A stretch of DNA of 64,000 bases from an uncultured Ruminococcus sp. (GCA_902780505.1 CACZFN010000018.1:1-64000), one strand, 5' to 3'; counted from the first letter of the stretch, positions 1 through 7,952 are shown. Numbers and translations: made by a program. Notes: generated from the letters alone by a model not told the origin.

Positions 1-141
1 TCAAAAGTCGTCCCGATTGATAAGTTGTCCGTTGTCATTACGCTGATACTGGCGTTTGTTTTTCTGCATGAAGAATTTACTTTTAAGTCAGTGATAGGGA
101 GTATCCTGATTGGAACCGGAACATTGCTGATGGTTCTGTGA
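1..141 (+). CDS. EamA-family membrane transporter, C-terminal end (5' cut by window)
   Basis: Reading from base 1 gives 46 codons ending in TGA at 139-141. The residues PIDKLSVVITLILAFVFL followed by HEEF and a last hydrophobic segment rich in Ile, Leu and Gly match the final two membrane helices of EamA (DUF6) drug/metabolite exporters, where an 'APIDKLSVV...LGE' motif near the C terminus is typical. The substrate cannot be told. Only the tail is visible, so the call rests on about 46 residues. A GC-rich hairpin follows 40 bases downstream. Confidence 0.7.
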   Translation, partial: SKVVPIDKLSVVITLILAFVFLHEEFTFKSVIGSILIGTGTLLMVL

Positions 142-183
142 TACAAATTCTGATTTAGCATAGCAACATAAATATGCACAATG

Positions 184-211
184 CCCCTGAGTGCTTTGTA
201 ACACTCAGGGG
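184..211 (+). terminator. Hairpin after the EamA gene
   Basis: A perfect 10-bp stem (CCCCTGAGTG / CACTCAGGGG) with an 8-base loop lies 40 bases after the stop codon. The following TAAAACTTC has no strong T-run, so it may be a weak terminator or a 3'-end stabilising hairpin. Confidence 0.55.
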
Positions 212-232
212 TAAAACTTCTATATAGGTATC

Positions 233-437
233 TGTCTTGCGGCGACGGATTTAAAATACAGTTTTGTGTAAAATGCATATGCGAAGGGGGTTTGGGGGGC
301 GACCGCAAAGCCCCCCAATGCTGCCGCAGGCAGCAAATACCCAGCTATTCGCAGGGAGAGGTTTAAGCCGCCTTGCGGCGGCTTATTGTGGGCTTTGCCT
401 GTCTACGCAGTAGACAAGTGCCCCCAAACCACTTCGC
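233..437. repeat. Dispersed intergenic repeat, family C copy 1 (composite, self-inverted)
   Basis: The block 233-335 recurs inverted at 9627-9737 (shared landmarks: TTGCGGCGACGGATTTA, GTGTAAAATGCAT, GGGGGGCGACCGCAAAG). Within this copy GCGAAGGGGGTTTGGGGG (281-298) pairs with the inverted end CCCCCAAACCACTTCGC (421-437). The arm GTCTACGCAGTAGACAAG matches, inverted, the third copy at 17011-17080. No reading frame spans it. It fills most of the 520-base gap between the EamA and GH25 genes. Confidence 0.75.
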
Positions 438-517
438 ACGGCCGCCTTGCCCCACAAATTCTGATTTGCCACAGAAACACTTTTGTAAAAAGGAGATAAA
501 TAAATTCAGATAATCAC

Positions 518-557
518 ACCGACACCTTTGCCGTTAATTCGGCGGGTGCCGGTTTTC
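518..557 (+). terminator. Hairpin upstream of the GH25 promoter
   Basis: ACCGACACC (518-526) pairs with GGTGCCGGT (545-553) with one mismatch, and an inner GCCG/CGGC extends the stem. TTTTCC follows. It would insulate the GH25 promoter from upstream transcription. Confidence 0.5.
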
Positions 558-570
558 CATTTATTCGTCG

Positions 571-599
571 TTGACATTGCTGAAGAAAAATGATATAAT
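571..599 (+). promoter_or_regulatory. Consensus sigma-A promoter for the GH25 gene
   Basis: TTGACA at 571-576, exactly 17 bases, then TATAAT at 594-599: a perfect housekeeping promoter. Transcription should start near 606, placing the palindrome at 629-644 in the 5' untranslated region. Confidence 0.85.
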
Positions 600-628
600 C
601 TTATTGTAACAAGGAATTGTAAAACAAA

Positions 629-644
629 TGTTCCACGTGGAACA
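629..644. other. parS-like ParB-binding site
   Basis: TGTTCCACGTGGAACA is a perfect 16-bp palindrome, extended by AA/TT on each side. It fits the bacterial parS consensus TGTTNCACGTGNAACA recognised by ParB/Spo0J. No parAB genes are in the window, but chromosomal parS sites are often several tens of kb from them and cluster near the origin. The site lies between the promoter and the ribosome-binding site of the GH25 gene, so bound ParB could also influence that gene. Confidence 0.8.
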
Positions 645-664
645 TTCAAAAAGGAGAAGCTAAA

Positions 665-2083
665 GTGAAGAAAAGAATGTCTGCGGCGGCGGCCGCTATT
701 GCAGTCTTACTTACAGGGTGTATGGGTGATATTGAAGAACCCTCGCCTATCTTAACCACTGTTCCCGAAACCGCTGCGGCTGTTACCGAAGTGTCAGCTG
801 AAACCACAACTACGACAACCACAACGACAGCAGCCGAAACCACCACCAAAAAAACAACTACCACAACAAAAAAGACAACGACCAAAAAGAAAACGACCAC
901 AGCAGCACAAACCACTGCAACTCCCCCGCCGGCCACGACCACAAAGCAGACAACTGCCGCACCTGCGAAAACGACGGCGAAGGCAGCAACCGCCGAAGCG
1001 CTTCCCGCAGGCGATCCGCCTACTGTCGGAGGATACAATAAGGTCGAGGTTTATAAAAAGATCACATTTGCCAAACTGCTTGAAGGAACGGGAATAACAC
1101 CTGATGACCAAAAAGCCTGTGTGCCGACAGACAAGCTCGGCAAGCAGTCGGTAATAATCAAGATCGGCGGCAAAGAGGAGGTAATAGGGCTTGATGTAGT
1201 TGATACACAGGCACCGGTATTTTTCTACGCGCCGAGTGTGATAACTGTTGAGTACGGCAGCAGCTTTGACCTTAATTCCTGCATAGGCTTTGGTGACAAC
1301 TATGATGCACACCCGAAATGCTCTTATTCAGGAAATGTGAACACATATGCAGCAGGCGACTACCCGATAAACATTACCATAAAAGATTCTTCGGGAAACA
1401 CAAGAACACAGTATTCTACTGTAAGTGTAGTAAGCTATATGCCCGGGTGGAGCAGCGGGCTGACTGCTATGAAATTTGCGGATTTCTGCAAGAAGTACAA
1501 AGCCGCAAATGCAGATTTCGGGCTTGATGTAAGTGCATGGCAGGGCAATATTGATTTTAACAAGGTCAAAAAAGCAGGGTGCAAATTTGTATTTATAAGG
1601 TGTGCACACCACTCTGATGATTTCTATGTTGACCAGTATTTTGACCAGAACCTTAAAAACGCACTTGCTGCGGGGATAGATACGGGCGTTTACATATTCA
1701 CAACCTGCAGCACCCCGAAACAGGCAAGGGAACACGCGCAGTGGGTAATAAAGAAGCTTGGCGGGCAGAAGCTGCAGCTGCCGATAGCATTTGACTGGGA
1801 AAGCTTTGACAAATTCCAGAACTGCGGGCTGAGTATCCACACCCTGAACGAGTGCTACAGGGCTTTCCGTGAGGAGATCGAAGCGGCGGGGTATGAATGT
1901 ATTCTGTACAACTCCAAAAACTTCCTTGAAACTGTATGGGAACCTGACACGCTTGACAATGTATGGCTTGCAAACTACACCGAACGGACAGAATATTCGG
2001 GCAAGTATCAGTTCTGGCAGCAGGGCATCGGCAGGATAGACGGCATAGACGGCGACGTTGACCTTAACGTAAGATACAGGTGA
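665..2083 (+). CDS. GH25 lysozyme (1,4-beta-N-acetylmuramidase) lipoprotein with Thr-rich linker
   Basis: Predicted surface muramidase of 472 residues. It starts at GTG 665, seven bases after AGGAGA. A lipoprotein signal with lipobox LLTGC ends at about Cys19. Residues about 45-115 form a low-complexity Thr/Lys/Ala linker. An Ig-like segment (DTQAPVFF... to about 255) precedes the GH25 barrel from about 275 to the end, which opens with FGLDVSAWQGNIDF; the Asp of GLDVS and the later FDWE motif are the expected catalytic acids. Known GH25 enzymes cleave MurNAc-GlcNAc bonds of peptidoglycan, so roles in wall turnover or attack on competitors are both possible. The gene is probably cotranscribed with the MGMT-like gene 4 bases downstream. 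Confidence 0.88.
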   Translation: MKKRMSAAAAAIAVLLTGCMGDIEEPSPILTTVPETAAAVTEVSAETTTTTTTTTAAETTTKKTTTTTKKTTTKKKTTTAAQTTATPPPATTTKQTTAAPAKTTAKAATAEALPAGDPPTVGGYNKVEVYKKITFAKLLEGTGITPDDQKACVPTDKLGKQSVIIKIGGKEEVIGLDVVDTQAPVFFYAPSVITVEYGSSFDLNSCIGFGDNYDAHPKCSYSGNVNTYAAGDYPINITIKDSSGNTRTQYSTVSVVSYMPGWSSGLTAMKFADFCKKYKAANADFGLDVSAWQGNIDFNKVKKAGCKFVFIRCAHHSDDFYVDQYFDQNLKNALAAGIDTGVYIFTTCSTPKQAREHAQWVIKKLGGQKLQLPIAFDWESFDKFQNCGLSIHTLNECYRAFREEIEAAGYECILYNSKNFLETVWEPDTLDNVWLANYTERTEYSGKYQFWQQGIGRIDGIDGDVDLNVRYR

Positions 2084-2087
2084 TAAT

Positions 2088-2387
2088 ATGAACACCTTTG
2101 AACGTATATATGAAGTTGTAAAGCAGATACCAAAAGGCAGGGTGGCAAGCTACGGACAGGTAGCAGCACTTGCAGGCAACCCGCGCTTATCAAGGGTGGT
2201 GGGATATGCACTTCATGCAAACCCTGATCCGGTGCGCATACCATGCTACAGAGTAGTGACAAAAGACGGCAGGCTTTCGCCCGCTTTTGCATTCGGAGGA
2301 GAAAACAGACAGCGTGAACTGCTTGAAGCGGAAGGTGTAGGATTTGATGAAAACGGAAAGGTCGATATGAAAAAGTACAGGATATGA
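2088..2387 (+). CDS. MGMT-family (Ogt/ATL-like) DNA repair protein, single-domain
   Basis: A 99-residue protein corresponding only to the C-terminal DNA-binding domain of O6-alkylguanine-DNA methyltransferases. The helix-turn-helix part (KGRVASYGQVAALAG, about 16-30) is clear. The active-site region reads IPCYRVV instead of the usual IPCHRVV: the acceptor Cys (about 50) is kept, but the partner His is Tyr. In alkyltransferase-like proteins it is the Cys that is lost (PWHR), so this variant could still transfer alkyl groups or could act only as a damage sensor. It lies 4 bases after the GH25 stop and is followed by a strong terminator. Confidence 0.85.
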   Translation: MNTFERIYEVVKQIPKGRVASYGQVAALAGNPRLSRVVGYALHANPDPVRIPCYRVVTKDGRLSPAFAFGGENRQRELLEAEGVGFDENGKVDMKKYRI

Positions 2388-2406
2388 TCTTTCACACAAA
2401 ACACAT

Positions 2407-2446
2407 AAAAGAGGTATCGGAAAGCTAAGGACGGTACCTCTTTTTT
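2407..2446 (+). terminator. Rho-independent terminator after the MGMT-like gene
   Basis: AAAAGAGGTA pairs with TACCTCTTTT, followed by a run of T. The A-rich 5' arm makes it usable in both directions. Confidence 0.8.
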
Positions 2447-2748
2447 ATGTTTAAAAATGAGTTTTTGATATTTGCAAATAATTTCATCAAAGCACGTATT
2501 CAAAGAACAATGAAAACCCGAGTGTTTGTTTTGCGCACTGATACTAAAATGCGGCTGCCCGTATGGGCACAAGTCGGCGCAGACGACACAATAATTGTGC
2601 ATTCTGCATTGCAAAAGCATTATTTACATATAGTTCACCGAATATTGACACAATATTAACCGTATAATGCTATTATAGGTAAAGGTATTTTTAGACAGGT
2701 GTAAAAAAGAAATACAGCTGTCAAAAACTGATATTTTAAGGAGAAAAT
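2447..2748. repeat. Intergenic region holding dispersed repeat family E copy 1 (about 2567-2612)
   Basis: I see no convincing gene here. Bases 2567-2612 (GGGCACAAGTCGGCG, then GACACAATAATTGTGCATT) recur inverted at about 42947-42990 upstream of queA with only a few changes. A TTGACA at 2645 followed by TATAAT at 2663 has a spacer of only 12 bases, so the promoter of the acyl-CoA synthetase gene is not certain. A ribosome-binding AAGGAG precedes the start at 2749. Confidence 0.55.
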
Positions 2749-4422
2749 ATGAAACTGAGCGATTTCTATAAACAGTTCGTGACTGAAGGATTTGACGAGA
2801 ACGGCATAATAAACAAATTCGAGCTGAATTTAGCGGATAATTTCAACTTTGCGTATGATGTAATAGACGGCATTGCAGATCTTTTCCCTGAAAAGACAGC
2901 CATGTACTGGCTGAGTGAAAAGGGTGAAAAGCGCACATTTACTTTCAAAGACCTGAAAAAGTATTCAAACATGACCGCCAATATGCTTATTGACCACGGT
3001 GTCAAAAAGGGCGATATGGTAATGGCTGTACTTAAAAGGCATTATGAATTCTGGTTTTTAGCTTATGCGCTTGACAAGATAGGTGCCGTACTTATCCCCG
3101 CTACGAGCCAGCTTATGAAAAAGGACTACACATACAGGTTCAGGGCGGCTGATGTAAAATACATATTTGCAACTGACGAGGACAATGTAACGCTTCACAT
3201 AGACCGCGCACTTGAAGAATATGACGGAATGAAGGAATGCTTTGTTACACACTGCTCACGCAAAGGCTGGACGAATTTTGACGAGGAGATAGAAAAGTAC
3301 CCCGACACGTTTGAGCGCAGGCAGACAAGTGTTGACGAGCCTATGCTTGCATATTTTTCGTCAGGCACGACGGGATATCCCAAAATGGTGCTGCACGACC
3401 ATGCTTTAGCAGCCGGACACATAATAACCGCAAAGCACTGGCACCACCTTGATGAAAACAGCGTACACCTGACTGTTTCAGAAACAGGCTGGGCTAAATG
3501 CGCCTGGGGCAAGATGTACGGCCAGCTTGCAGTTGGTGCGACGGTTTTCGTATTTGACTTTGACCGGTTTGATCCCGACAAGATGCTGAGCGTTTTACAA
3601 AACTACAACATAACATCATTCTGTGCACCGCCTACTATGTACAGGTTCTTTATAAAGGCGGGGCTTGAAAAGTACGATCTGTCAAATCTTAAATACTCGA
3701 CAATTGCGGGAGAGGCTCTCAACCCCGAGGTTTTCAACCGCTGGAAGGAATACACAGGGCTTGAGCTTATGGAAGGCTTCGGGCAGACAGAAACCTGTGT
3801 GGCAGTTGCAAACTTCTTTGGAATGAAACCGAAGGCAGGCTCAATGGGCAAGCCGTCGCCGCTTTATGATATTGACATTATCGACAAGGACGGCAAATCC
3901 TGCAAGGCAGGCGAAACAGGTGAGATAATAATACGGGCAGAGCGTGGAAAGAAGCAGGCGCTTTTCAAAGAATACTACAGAAACAAGGAACTTACCGACA
4001 AGGCCTGGGAGGGCGGCTATTACCACACAGGCGACACCGCTTACAGGGACGAGGACGGATATTTCTGGTATGTCGGCAGGACTGATGACCTTATAAAGGC
4101 TTCAGGCTACCGTATAGGGCCGTTTGAGATAGAAAGCATACTTATGGAACACCCGAGCGTTTTGGAGTGTGCTGTCACCGCCGCTGATGATCCGATAAGG
4201 GGCAAGGTAGTCAAGGCGACTATCGTACTGACAAAGGAATACAAGGACAAGGGCGACGAAAAGCTTGTAAAGGAACTACAAAATTACGTAAAGATGTCCA
4301 CAGCGCCGTACAAGTACCCGAGGCGTGTTGAATTTGTTGACGAACTGCCAAAAACAGTAAGCGGCAAGATACGCAGGGTTGAGATCAGGGAAAACGACGC
4401 CAGGATAAACGCAAACAAGTAA
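2749..4422 (+). CDS. AMP-forming acyl-CoA synthetase (acetyl/medium-chain type)
   Basis: A 557-residue ANL-superfamily adenylating enzyme that would activate a carboxylic acid to its acyl-CoA through an acyl-AMP. It shows the P-loop FSSGTTGYPKM (about 202-212), the A5 motif EGFGQTET (about 344), the YHTGD motif followed by a GRTDDLIKASGYRIG hinge (about 425-460), and the C-terminal catalytic Lys in KTVSGKIRR (about 540). The length and SETGWAK motif resemble ACSM-type medium-chain/acetyl-CoA synthetases more than CoA ligases for aromatic acids, but the substrate cannot be fixed from sequence. It is monocistronic. Confidence 0.88.
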   Translation: MKLSDFYKQFVTEGFDENGIINKFELNLADNFNFAYDVIDGIADLFPEKTAMYWLSEKGEKRTFTFKDLKKYSNMTANMLIDHGVKKGDMVMAVLKRHYEFWFLAYALDKIGAVLIPATSQLMKKDYTYRFRAADVKYIFATDEDNVTLHIDRALEEYDGMKECFVTHCSRKGWTNFDEEIEKYPDTFERRQTSVDEPMLAYFSSGTTGYPKMVLHDHALAAGHIITAKHWHHLDENSVHLTVSETGWAKCAWGKMYGQLAVGATVFVFDFDRFDPDKMLSVLQNYNITSFCAPPTMYRFFIKAGLEKYDLSNLKYSTIAGEALNPEVFNRWKEYTGLELMEGFGQTETCVAVANFFGMKPKAGSMGKPSPLYDIDIIDKDGKSCKAGETGEIIIRAERGKKQALFKEYYRNKELTDKAWEGGYYHTGDTAYRDEDGYFWYVGRTDDLIKASGYRIGPFEIESILMEHPSVLECAVTAADDPIRGKVVKATIVLTKEYKDKGDEKLVKELQNYVKMSTAPYKYPRRVEFVDELPKTVSGKIRRVEIRENDARINANK

Positions 4423-4486
4423 ACAATACAACGGATCAAAAACACCGGATTCATATGAACGGGCGCAAAAAATAAGCATTTATCAG

Positions 4487-4523
4487 GACACTTTTGCTGT
4501 ATCACGGCAGAAGTGTCTTTTTT
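4487..4523 (+). terminator. Rho-independent terminator after the acyl-CoA synthetase gene
   Basis: GGACACTTTTGCTG pairs, with G-U wobbles, with CGGCAGAAGTGTC, then TTTTTTA. A near-copy of this hairpin with flanking TATCA lies at 61912-61950. Confidence 0.85.
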
Positions 4524-4529
4524 ATCCGA

Positions 4530-4671
4530 GTTCAGCGCCCGCTAAAAGAAAAAGAAGAAAGAATACACAAGAAATAATGATCAGGGCATCGCCTTTGGTG
4601 ATATATTTTATCCTTCCGTGAAGCCGACACCTTGTTTATTCTTTATTATTTATTCAATCAATGGCGCGCTT
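4530..4671. repeat. MITE-like dispersed repeat, family A copy 1
   Basis: About 142 bases starting GTTCAGCGCCCGCTAA and ending CAATGGCGCGCTT are repeated in the same orientation at 10257-10403. The element has complementary ends, and an inner arm AAAGAATACACAAG pairs with CTTGTTTATTCTTT. It contains no transposase. The remaining stretch 4672-4806 is AT-rich with no gene. Confidence 0.75.
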
Positions 4672-4806
4672 AAACCTGTAGAGGTTCAGGCAGCAATGTT
4701 TGGAGTCATAGCATATTCTTTTGTAAAGCAAATTCGTGTCCGGTTTTTATAAAAATACAGTATTTTAATACATCTTGCGTATATTTTATATTTTTGCCAA
4801 ATAACG

Positions 4807-4849
4807 AAAACCGCCTGTTTACGCAGTTTAACGTAAACAGGCGGTTTTT
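4807..4849 (-). terminator. Terminator of the tRNA operon
   Basis: A perfect 17-bp stem (AAAACCGCCTGTTTACG / CGTAAACAGGCGGTTTT) with an 8-base loop, immediately beyond the 3' end of tRNA-Ser. Confidence 0.85.
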
Positions 4850-4853
4850 CCTT

Positions 4854-4946
4854 TGGCGGAGAAGGAGGGATTCGAACCCTCGATGAGCTATCAACCCATA
4901 CACGAGTTCCAGTCGTGCGCCATAAACCGGGCTAGGCGACTTCTCC
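4854..4946 (-). tRNA. tRNA-Ser(GGA)
   Basis: On the minus strand it starts GGAGAAG and ends CTTCTCC-G-CCA with the CCA encoded. The anticodon loop CTGGAAC gives anticodon GGA. A long variable arm gives the 93-base length expected of a class II serine tRNA. It is the last of four tRNAs in one transcript. Confidence 0.95.
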
Positions 4947-4977
4947 ATATTTGAACGCCCGCGGTTCACGGGCGTTA

Positions 4978-5055
4978 TGGGGTGGATAATCGGATTCGAA
5001 CCGATGATCTTCAGTGCCACAAACTGACGCGTTAACCAACTACGCTATACCCACC
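4978..5055 (-). tRNA. tRNA-His(GTG)
   Basis: The acceptor is GTGGGTA / TATCCAC with C73 and encoded CCA. The anticodon arm TCAGT-TTGTGGC-ACTGA carries GTG. A genomically encoded G at -1 (complement of 5055) opposite C73 is the hallmark of tRNA-His. Confidence 0.95.
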
Positions 5056-5105
5056 ATAGTCTTAAATTAAATCCCTCTCGGCTTTATATTAAGCCGAGGG
5101 GTTTC

Positions 5106-5182
5106 TGGCGCGCCTTACTGGACTCGAACCAGTGGCCTACTGCTTAGAAGGCAGTTGCTCTATCCAGCTGAGCTAAAGGCGC
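5106..5182 (-). tRNA. tRNA-Arg(TCT)
   Basis: The acceptor is GCGCCTT / AAGGCGC with encoded CCA. The anticodon loop CTTCTAA gives TCT, and TTCGAGTCC forms the T loop. Confidence 0.95.
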
Positions 5183-5186
5183 AAAA

Positions 5187-5260
5187 TGGAGCAGGTGATG
5201 AGAATCGAACTCACATGACTAGCTTGGAAGGCTAGGGTTCTACCACTGAACTACACCTGC
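5187..5260 (-). tRNA. tRNA-Gly(TCC)
   Basis: The acceptor is GCAGGTG / CACCTGC with encoded CCA. The anticodon loop CTTCCAA gives TCC. It is first in the tRNA operon, 43 bases from the promoter's -10. Confidence 0.95.
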
Positions 5261-5302
5261 GATCGTCAGTGAATGCAAACTCTCGCTCTCACAACATATG
5301 AT

Positions 5303-5331
5303 ATTATATCATATTTATGAGTCTTTGTCAA
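5303..5331 (-). promoter_or_regulatory. Consensus promoter of the tRNA operon
   Basis: Minus strand: TTGACA (5331-5326), 17 bases, TATAAT (5308-5303), a perfect sigma-A promoter driving Gly-Arg-His-Ser tRNAs. Confidence 0.9.
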
Positions 5332-5468
5332 GAGCTTTATAAAAAATTCATAAAATACTTTCAAAAAAGCATTCAGCTGTCTGTACAGTCTATAATAGAG
5401 ATGAACAATTAAGTTTACAGGTGCCAAGCAGATGTGTTTTAAAACATTCAAAAATAAGCTTATGAATA

Positions 5469-5502
5469 GTTTTCCCACCGAGCCGCCGCCCGGTGGGAAA
5501 AC
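5469..5502 (-). terminator. Hairpin at the 3' end of the XRE regulator gene
   Basis: A perfect 12-bp stem GTTTTCCCACCG / CGGTGGGAAAAC starting 3 bases after the stop codon. It has no T-run on the minus strand, so termination strength is uncertain. Confidence 0.6.
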
Positions 5503-5505
5503 ACG

Positions 5506-6090
5506 CTATTTCAACACATACCCCGCCCTGCTGAAGATATACTCCCCTATCTCAAAGCGCTTGTCAACGATCTTTTTAGTCAGTTCGCTGTACTCAATAA
5601 ACTCGTCATTGACGGTAACAAAATACTGTTCGGTGCCGTCTTCAACAAGATAGAACGCCGTATTCCTGCTGCTCAGCTGCTCGACACCCTCAAACAATCC
5701 GAAACTGGGCATAACTGTCCATTCAAGCAACTTTTCAACACCCGTGAGCTTCTTCTTTCTTATAAGAGGGTATATCTGCACCGCCTGAGGGAACTTTTCA
5801 AGTGTCACTGCATCTTGTTTTGAACGGCACTTACCGCTTTTCTCATATTCGTTCAAGTCTATCCTCTCTTTGATCGAATTAAGCGAAAAACCCGTACCCT
5901 CGTCTAAAAGATAGTCGATAGAAACGCTGAGCAGCCCCGCCGCAGCTTTAAGGTTTTCTATATCGGGAAGCCCCTTGTTTGTTTCCCACTTTGCTACCGC
6001 ACTCCTTGAAACGTGAAGCTTCTCCGATAACTGTTCCTGTGATAAACCTGCCTTCTGTCTTGCTTCTTTTAATTTCTCACCAAAAGTCAT
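5506..6090 (-). CDS. XRE-family helix-turn-helix transcription regulator
   Basis: A 194-residue protein. I choose ATG 6090 because GGAGG lies 8 bases upstream; an in-frame TTG at 6105 overlaps that site. Residues about 1-62 form an HTH_3 domain of the Cro/C1 type (LSQEQLSEKLHVSRSAVAKW, then ETNKGLPDIENLKAAA). The remaining ~125 residues are unrecognised, soluble and mixed alpha/beta, and would be a sensor or dimerisation domain. The gene stands alone. A short palindrome in its upstream region could be an autoregulatory operator. The regulated genes are unknown. Confidence 0.85.
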   Translation of the reverse strand: MTFGEKLKEARQKAGLSQEQLSEKLHVSRSAVAKWETNKGLPDIENLKAAAGLLSVSIDYLLDEGTGFSLNSIKERIDLNEYEKSGKCRSKQDAVTLEKFPQAVQIYPLIRKKKLTGVEKLLEWTVMPSFGLFEGVEQLSSRNTAFYLVEDGTEQYFVTVNDEFIEYSELTKKIVDKRFEIGEYIFSRAGYVLK

Positions 6091-6139
6091 GATCTTTACC
6101 TCCAAGTATTATTCAGCAGTTTTCCCTTGCTGTGACTCA

Positions 6140-6205
6140 AGTGTAACACAAGTCAGCTGAAACGGTCAAGGGAACAGCGCGAACAAAGGCGTTACGCTGC
6201 GTAAC
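6140..6205 (-). promoter_or_regulatory. Possible promoter and operator of the XRE regulator
   Basis: Minus strand TTGACC (6169-6164), 18 bases, TACACT (6145-6140) is a fair promoter match. Just upstream, GTTACG-CTG-CGTAAC (6191-6205) is a perfect inverted repeat that could be the binding site of this or another regulator. No other gene is visible in 6091-6301. Confidence 0.4.
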
Positions 6206-6301
6206 ACTTCGCATCTGCGCGGTTTCAGACTTATTTTGTCACAGCCGACAGTTCAGATCTGCAAGGATATTTCAAAGCGGCCGGGATCGGTTTAAGACAA
6301 G

Positions 6302-6359
6302 AACAGATCATAAAAGCTTGTATACTTTACAGGCAACACCCAAGTTTTTATGATCTGTT
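6302..6359 (-). terminator. Long hairpin downstream of ispF
   Basis: AACAGATCATAAAA-GCTTG (6302-6320) pairs with CAAGT-TTTTATGATCTGTT (6341-6359) around a 20-base loop. It begins 4 bases after the ispF stop and is probably the terminator of the mgtE-pheA-ispF operon. Confidence 0.65.
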
Positions 6360-6362
6360 TTA

Positions 6363-6836
6363 TTACTTATTCTCTATCAGGCATACTGCCGTTGCGCTAA
6401 TCCCAAGTCCCTCGCCCGTAAAACCGAGGTGCTCCTCAGTCGTTGCTTTTACTGATACATAATTTATATCAATTCCTGCCGCTTTTGCAATATTTTCGCG
6501 CATACTGTCTATGTACGGTCTTAGTTTCGGCTGCTGTGCGCATACTGTACTGTCTATGTTTACTACTTTGAAGCCGTTTTCATCAAGGACCTCAGCCACA
6601 CGCTTTAAAAGTTCAATACTGTCCGCGCCCTTGTATCTGTCATCATTATCAGGGAAAAGCTTTCCGATATCGCCAAGCGCCGCAGCACCGAGCAGCGAAT
6701 CCATCACCGCGTGAACAAGCACATCAGCATCACTGTGACCTTCAAGCCCTTTTACGTAAGGGATATCTACACCGCCGAGGATAAGCGCCCTGCCCTCAAC
6801 TAACCTATGTACGTCATACCCATGACCTATCCGCAT
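6363..6836 (-). CDS. ispF: 2-C-methyl-D-erythritol 2,4-cyclodiphosphate synthase
   Basis: The 157-residue enzyme of the MEP isoprenoid pathway converts CDP-methylerythritol 2-phosphate to the cyclic diphosphate, releasing CMP. It has the N-terminal motif [11 protein letters not shown] with metal ligands Asp8 and His10, then [11 protein letters not shown] (third metal ligand His at about 42) and the CDP-binding [14 protein letters not shown] near the C terminus. The length is standard for the family. Its ATG directly abuts the stop codon of pheA, so translation is probably coupled. No other MEP gene is in the window. Confidence 0.96.
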   Translation of the reverse strand: MRIGHGYDVHRLVEGRALILGGVDIPYVKGLEGHSDADVLVHAVMDSLLGAAALGDIGKLFPDNDDRYKGADSIELLKRVAEVLDENGFKVVNIDSTVCAQQPKLRPYIDSMRENIAKAAGIDINYVSVKATTEEHLGFTGEGLGISATAVCLIENK

Positions 6837-7952
6837 CTAAAGCACCTCCGAATAGTTACCCAAAAACCTGAAATAGCTAAGCTCGTTTTCAAGCTCTGCT
6901 ATAAGTCTGACCACATCGGCAGATCGTATACTGCCCTCAAAATCAAGGTAGAAATAAACGTCAAAATCGCTGTTGGCTATTGGCTTGCTCTCTATCATTG
7001 TAAGGTTGAGCCCCGCCACGGAAAACTTTGTAAGCAGCCTGTAAAGTGCTGACCTTGTATGCGGAAGTGAAAGGCAAACTGATATTGTATCAGCATTATC
7101 AGCACATAGCGTCTTTTTGGAAATAAGTATAAACCGGGTATAATTATCATTTGCGTTAGCAATGTTTTCCTTTAGTATCACAAGCCCCTTATCCATTGCA
7201 CACCTGCGCGAGCAGACCGCTGCAAAAGGTTCATCGCTTCTTTTTACAAGGTCAGCTGCAAGTGCGGTATTATAATGCTCATGGCATTTAAGTCCGCTGC
7301 CGCGTAAAAACTCCGAGCACTGCGAAAGCGCCTGCTCGTGAGAATAGACTATTTTTATATCATTTATCGGCATATTCTTCTTAGCAGCCAGGCAGTGGTC
7401 TATCCTCACCTTTGTTGTGGCACATATCCTGAAATCAAACTTACGCATAAGCTCGTATGTTCTTGCAACAGTCCCGGCTGTAGTATTTCTTATAGGCAGT
7501 ACACCAAAATCCGCCTGACCGTCCTCAACACTTCTGAAAACATCCTCAAAATCAGAAAAGAACATAAGTTCACTGTCGGGCAGCATCTTTTTGGCGGCCT
7601 CCTCCGAATAAGAACCCGCCGTTCCCGGAACAGCCACCTTTGCAAAGGAGTTAAGGTCAAGCGGTTCGCAGGATATGCTGTCATTTTTTACAAAAAATCT
7701 CTGATACTGCTTTGATTTTGAAATATCCATAAGCGTCGTGAAGAACACCTCAGCTGGGTTTTCCATTCCCTTATCGGCATTATCCCTCACGCGCTTTATT
7801 ATTTCCTTTTCACGTTCGGCCTGAAAGACCTCCATATTATTCTCTATCTTATATTCAGCGACCTGCAAACAGACGTCCATACGCTTCATAAAAAGGTCTT
7901 CAAGCTCTTTGTCTATTTCATTTATCTGCCCTCGCAGCTGTGTCAAATCCAT
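6837..7952 (-). CDS. pheA: Bifunctional chorismate mutase / prephenate dehydratase (P-protein)
   Basis: A 371-residue enzyme that makes phenylpyruvate from chorismate for phenylalanine synthesis. Residues 1-85 are an AroQ-type chorismate mutase helix bundle (LRGQINEIDKELEDLFMKRM). About 108-285 are the prephenate dehydratase domain with the catalytic Thr in NYTRFILIS. About 298-371 are an ACT domain with the variant ESKP of the Phe-binding ESRP motif, implying feedback inhibition. The start at 7952 has AAGGAG 7 bases upstream. It lies 13 bases after mgtE and directly before ispF, an unusual operon of unrelated functions. Confidence 0.95.
   Translation of the reverse strand: MDLTQLRGQINEIDKELEDLFMKRMDVCLQVAEYKIENNMEVFQAEREKEIIKRVRDNADKGMENPAEVFFTTLMDISKSKQYQRFFVKNDSISCEPLDLNSFAKVAVPGTAGSYSEEAAKKMLPDSELMFFSDFEDVFRSVEDGQADFGVLPIRNTTAGTVARTYELMRKFDFRICATTKVRIDHCLAAKKNMPINDIKIVYSHEQALSQCSEFLRGSGLKCHEHYNTALAADLVKRSDEPFAAVCSRRCAMDKGLVILKENIANANDNYTRFILISKKTLCADNADTISVCLSLPHTRSALYRLLTKFSVAGLNLTMIESKPIANSDFDVYFYLDFEGSIRSADVVRLIAELENELSYFRFLGNYSEVL

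Noticed and set aside
646..1312. Long minus-strand frames opposite the GH25 Thr linker
   Set aside because: They are the mirror of the low-complexity ACN repeats (poly-Val, Cys and Gly) and have no ribosome-binding site.
2447..2659. 70-codon plus-strand frame after the MGMT-like gene
   Set aside because: It starts inside the terminator, contains the family E repeat and resembles no protein.
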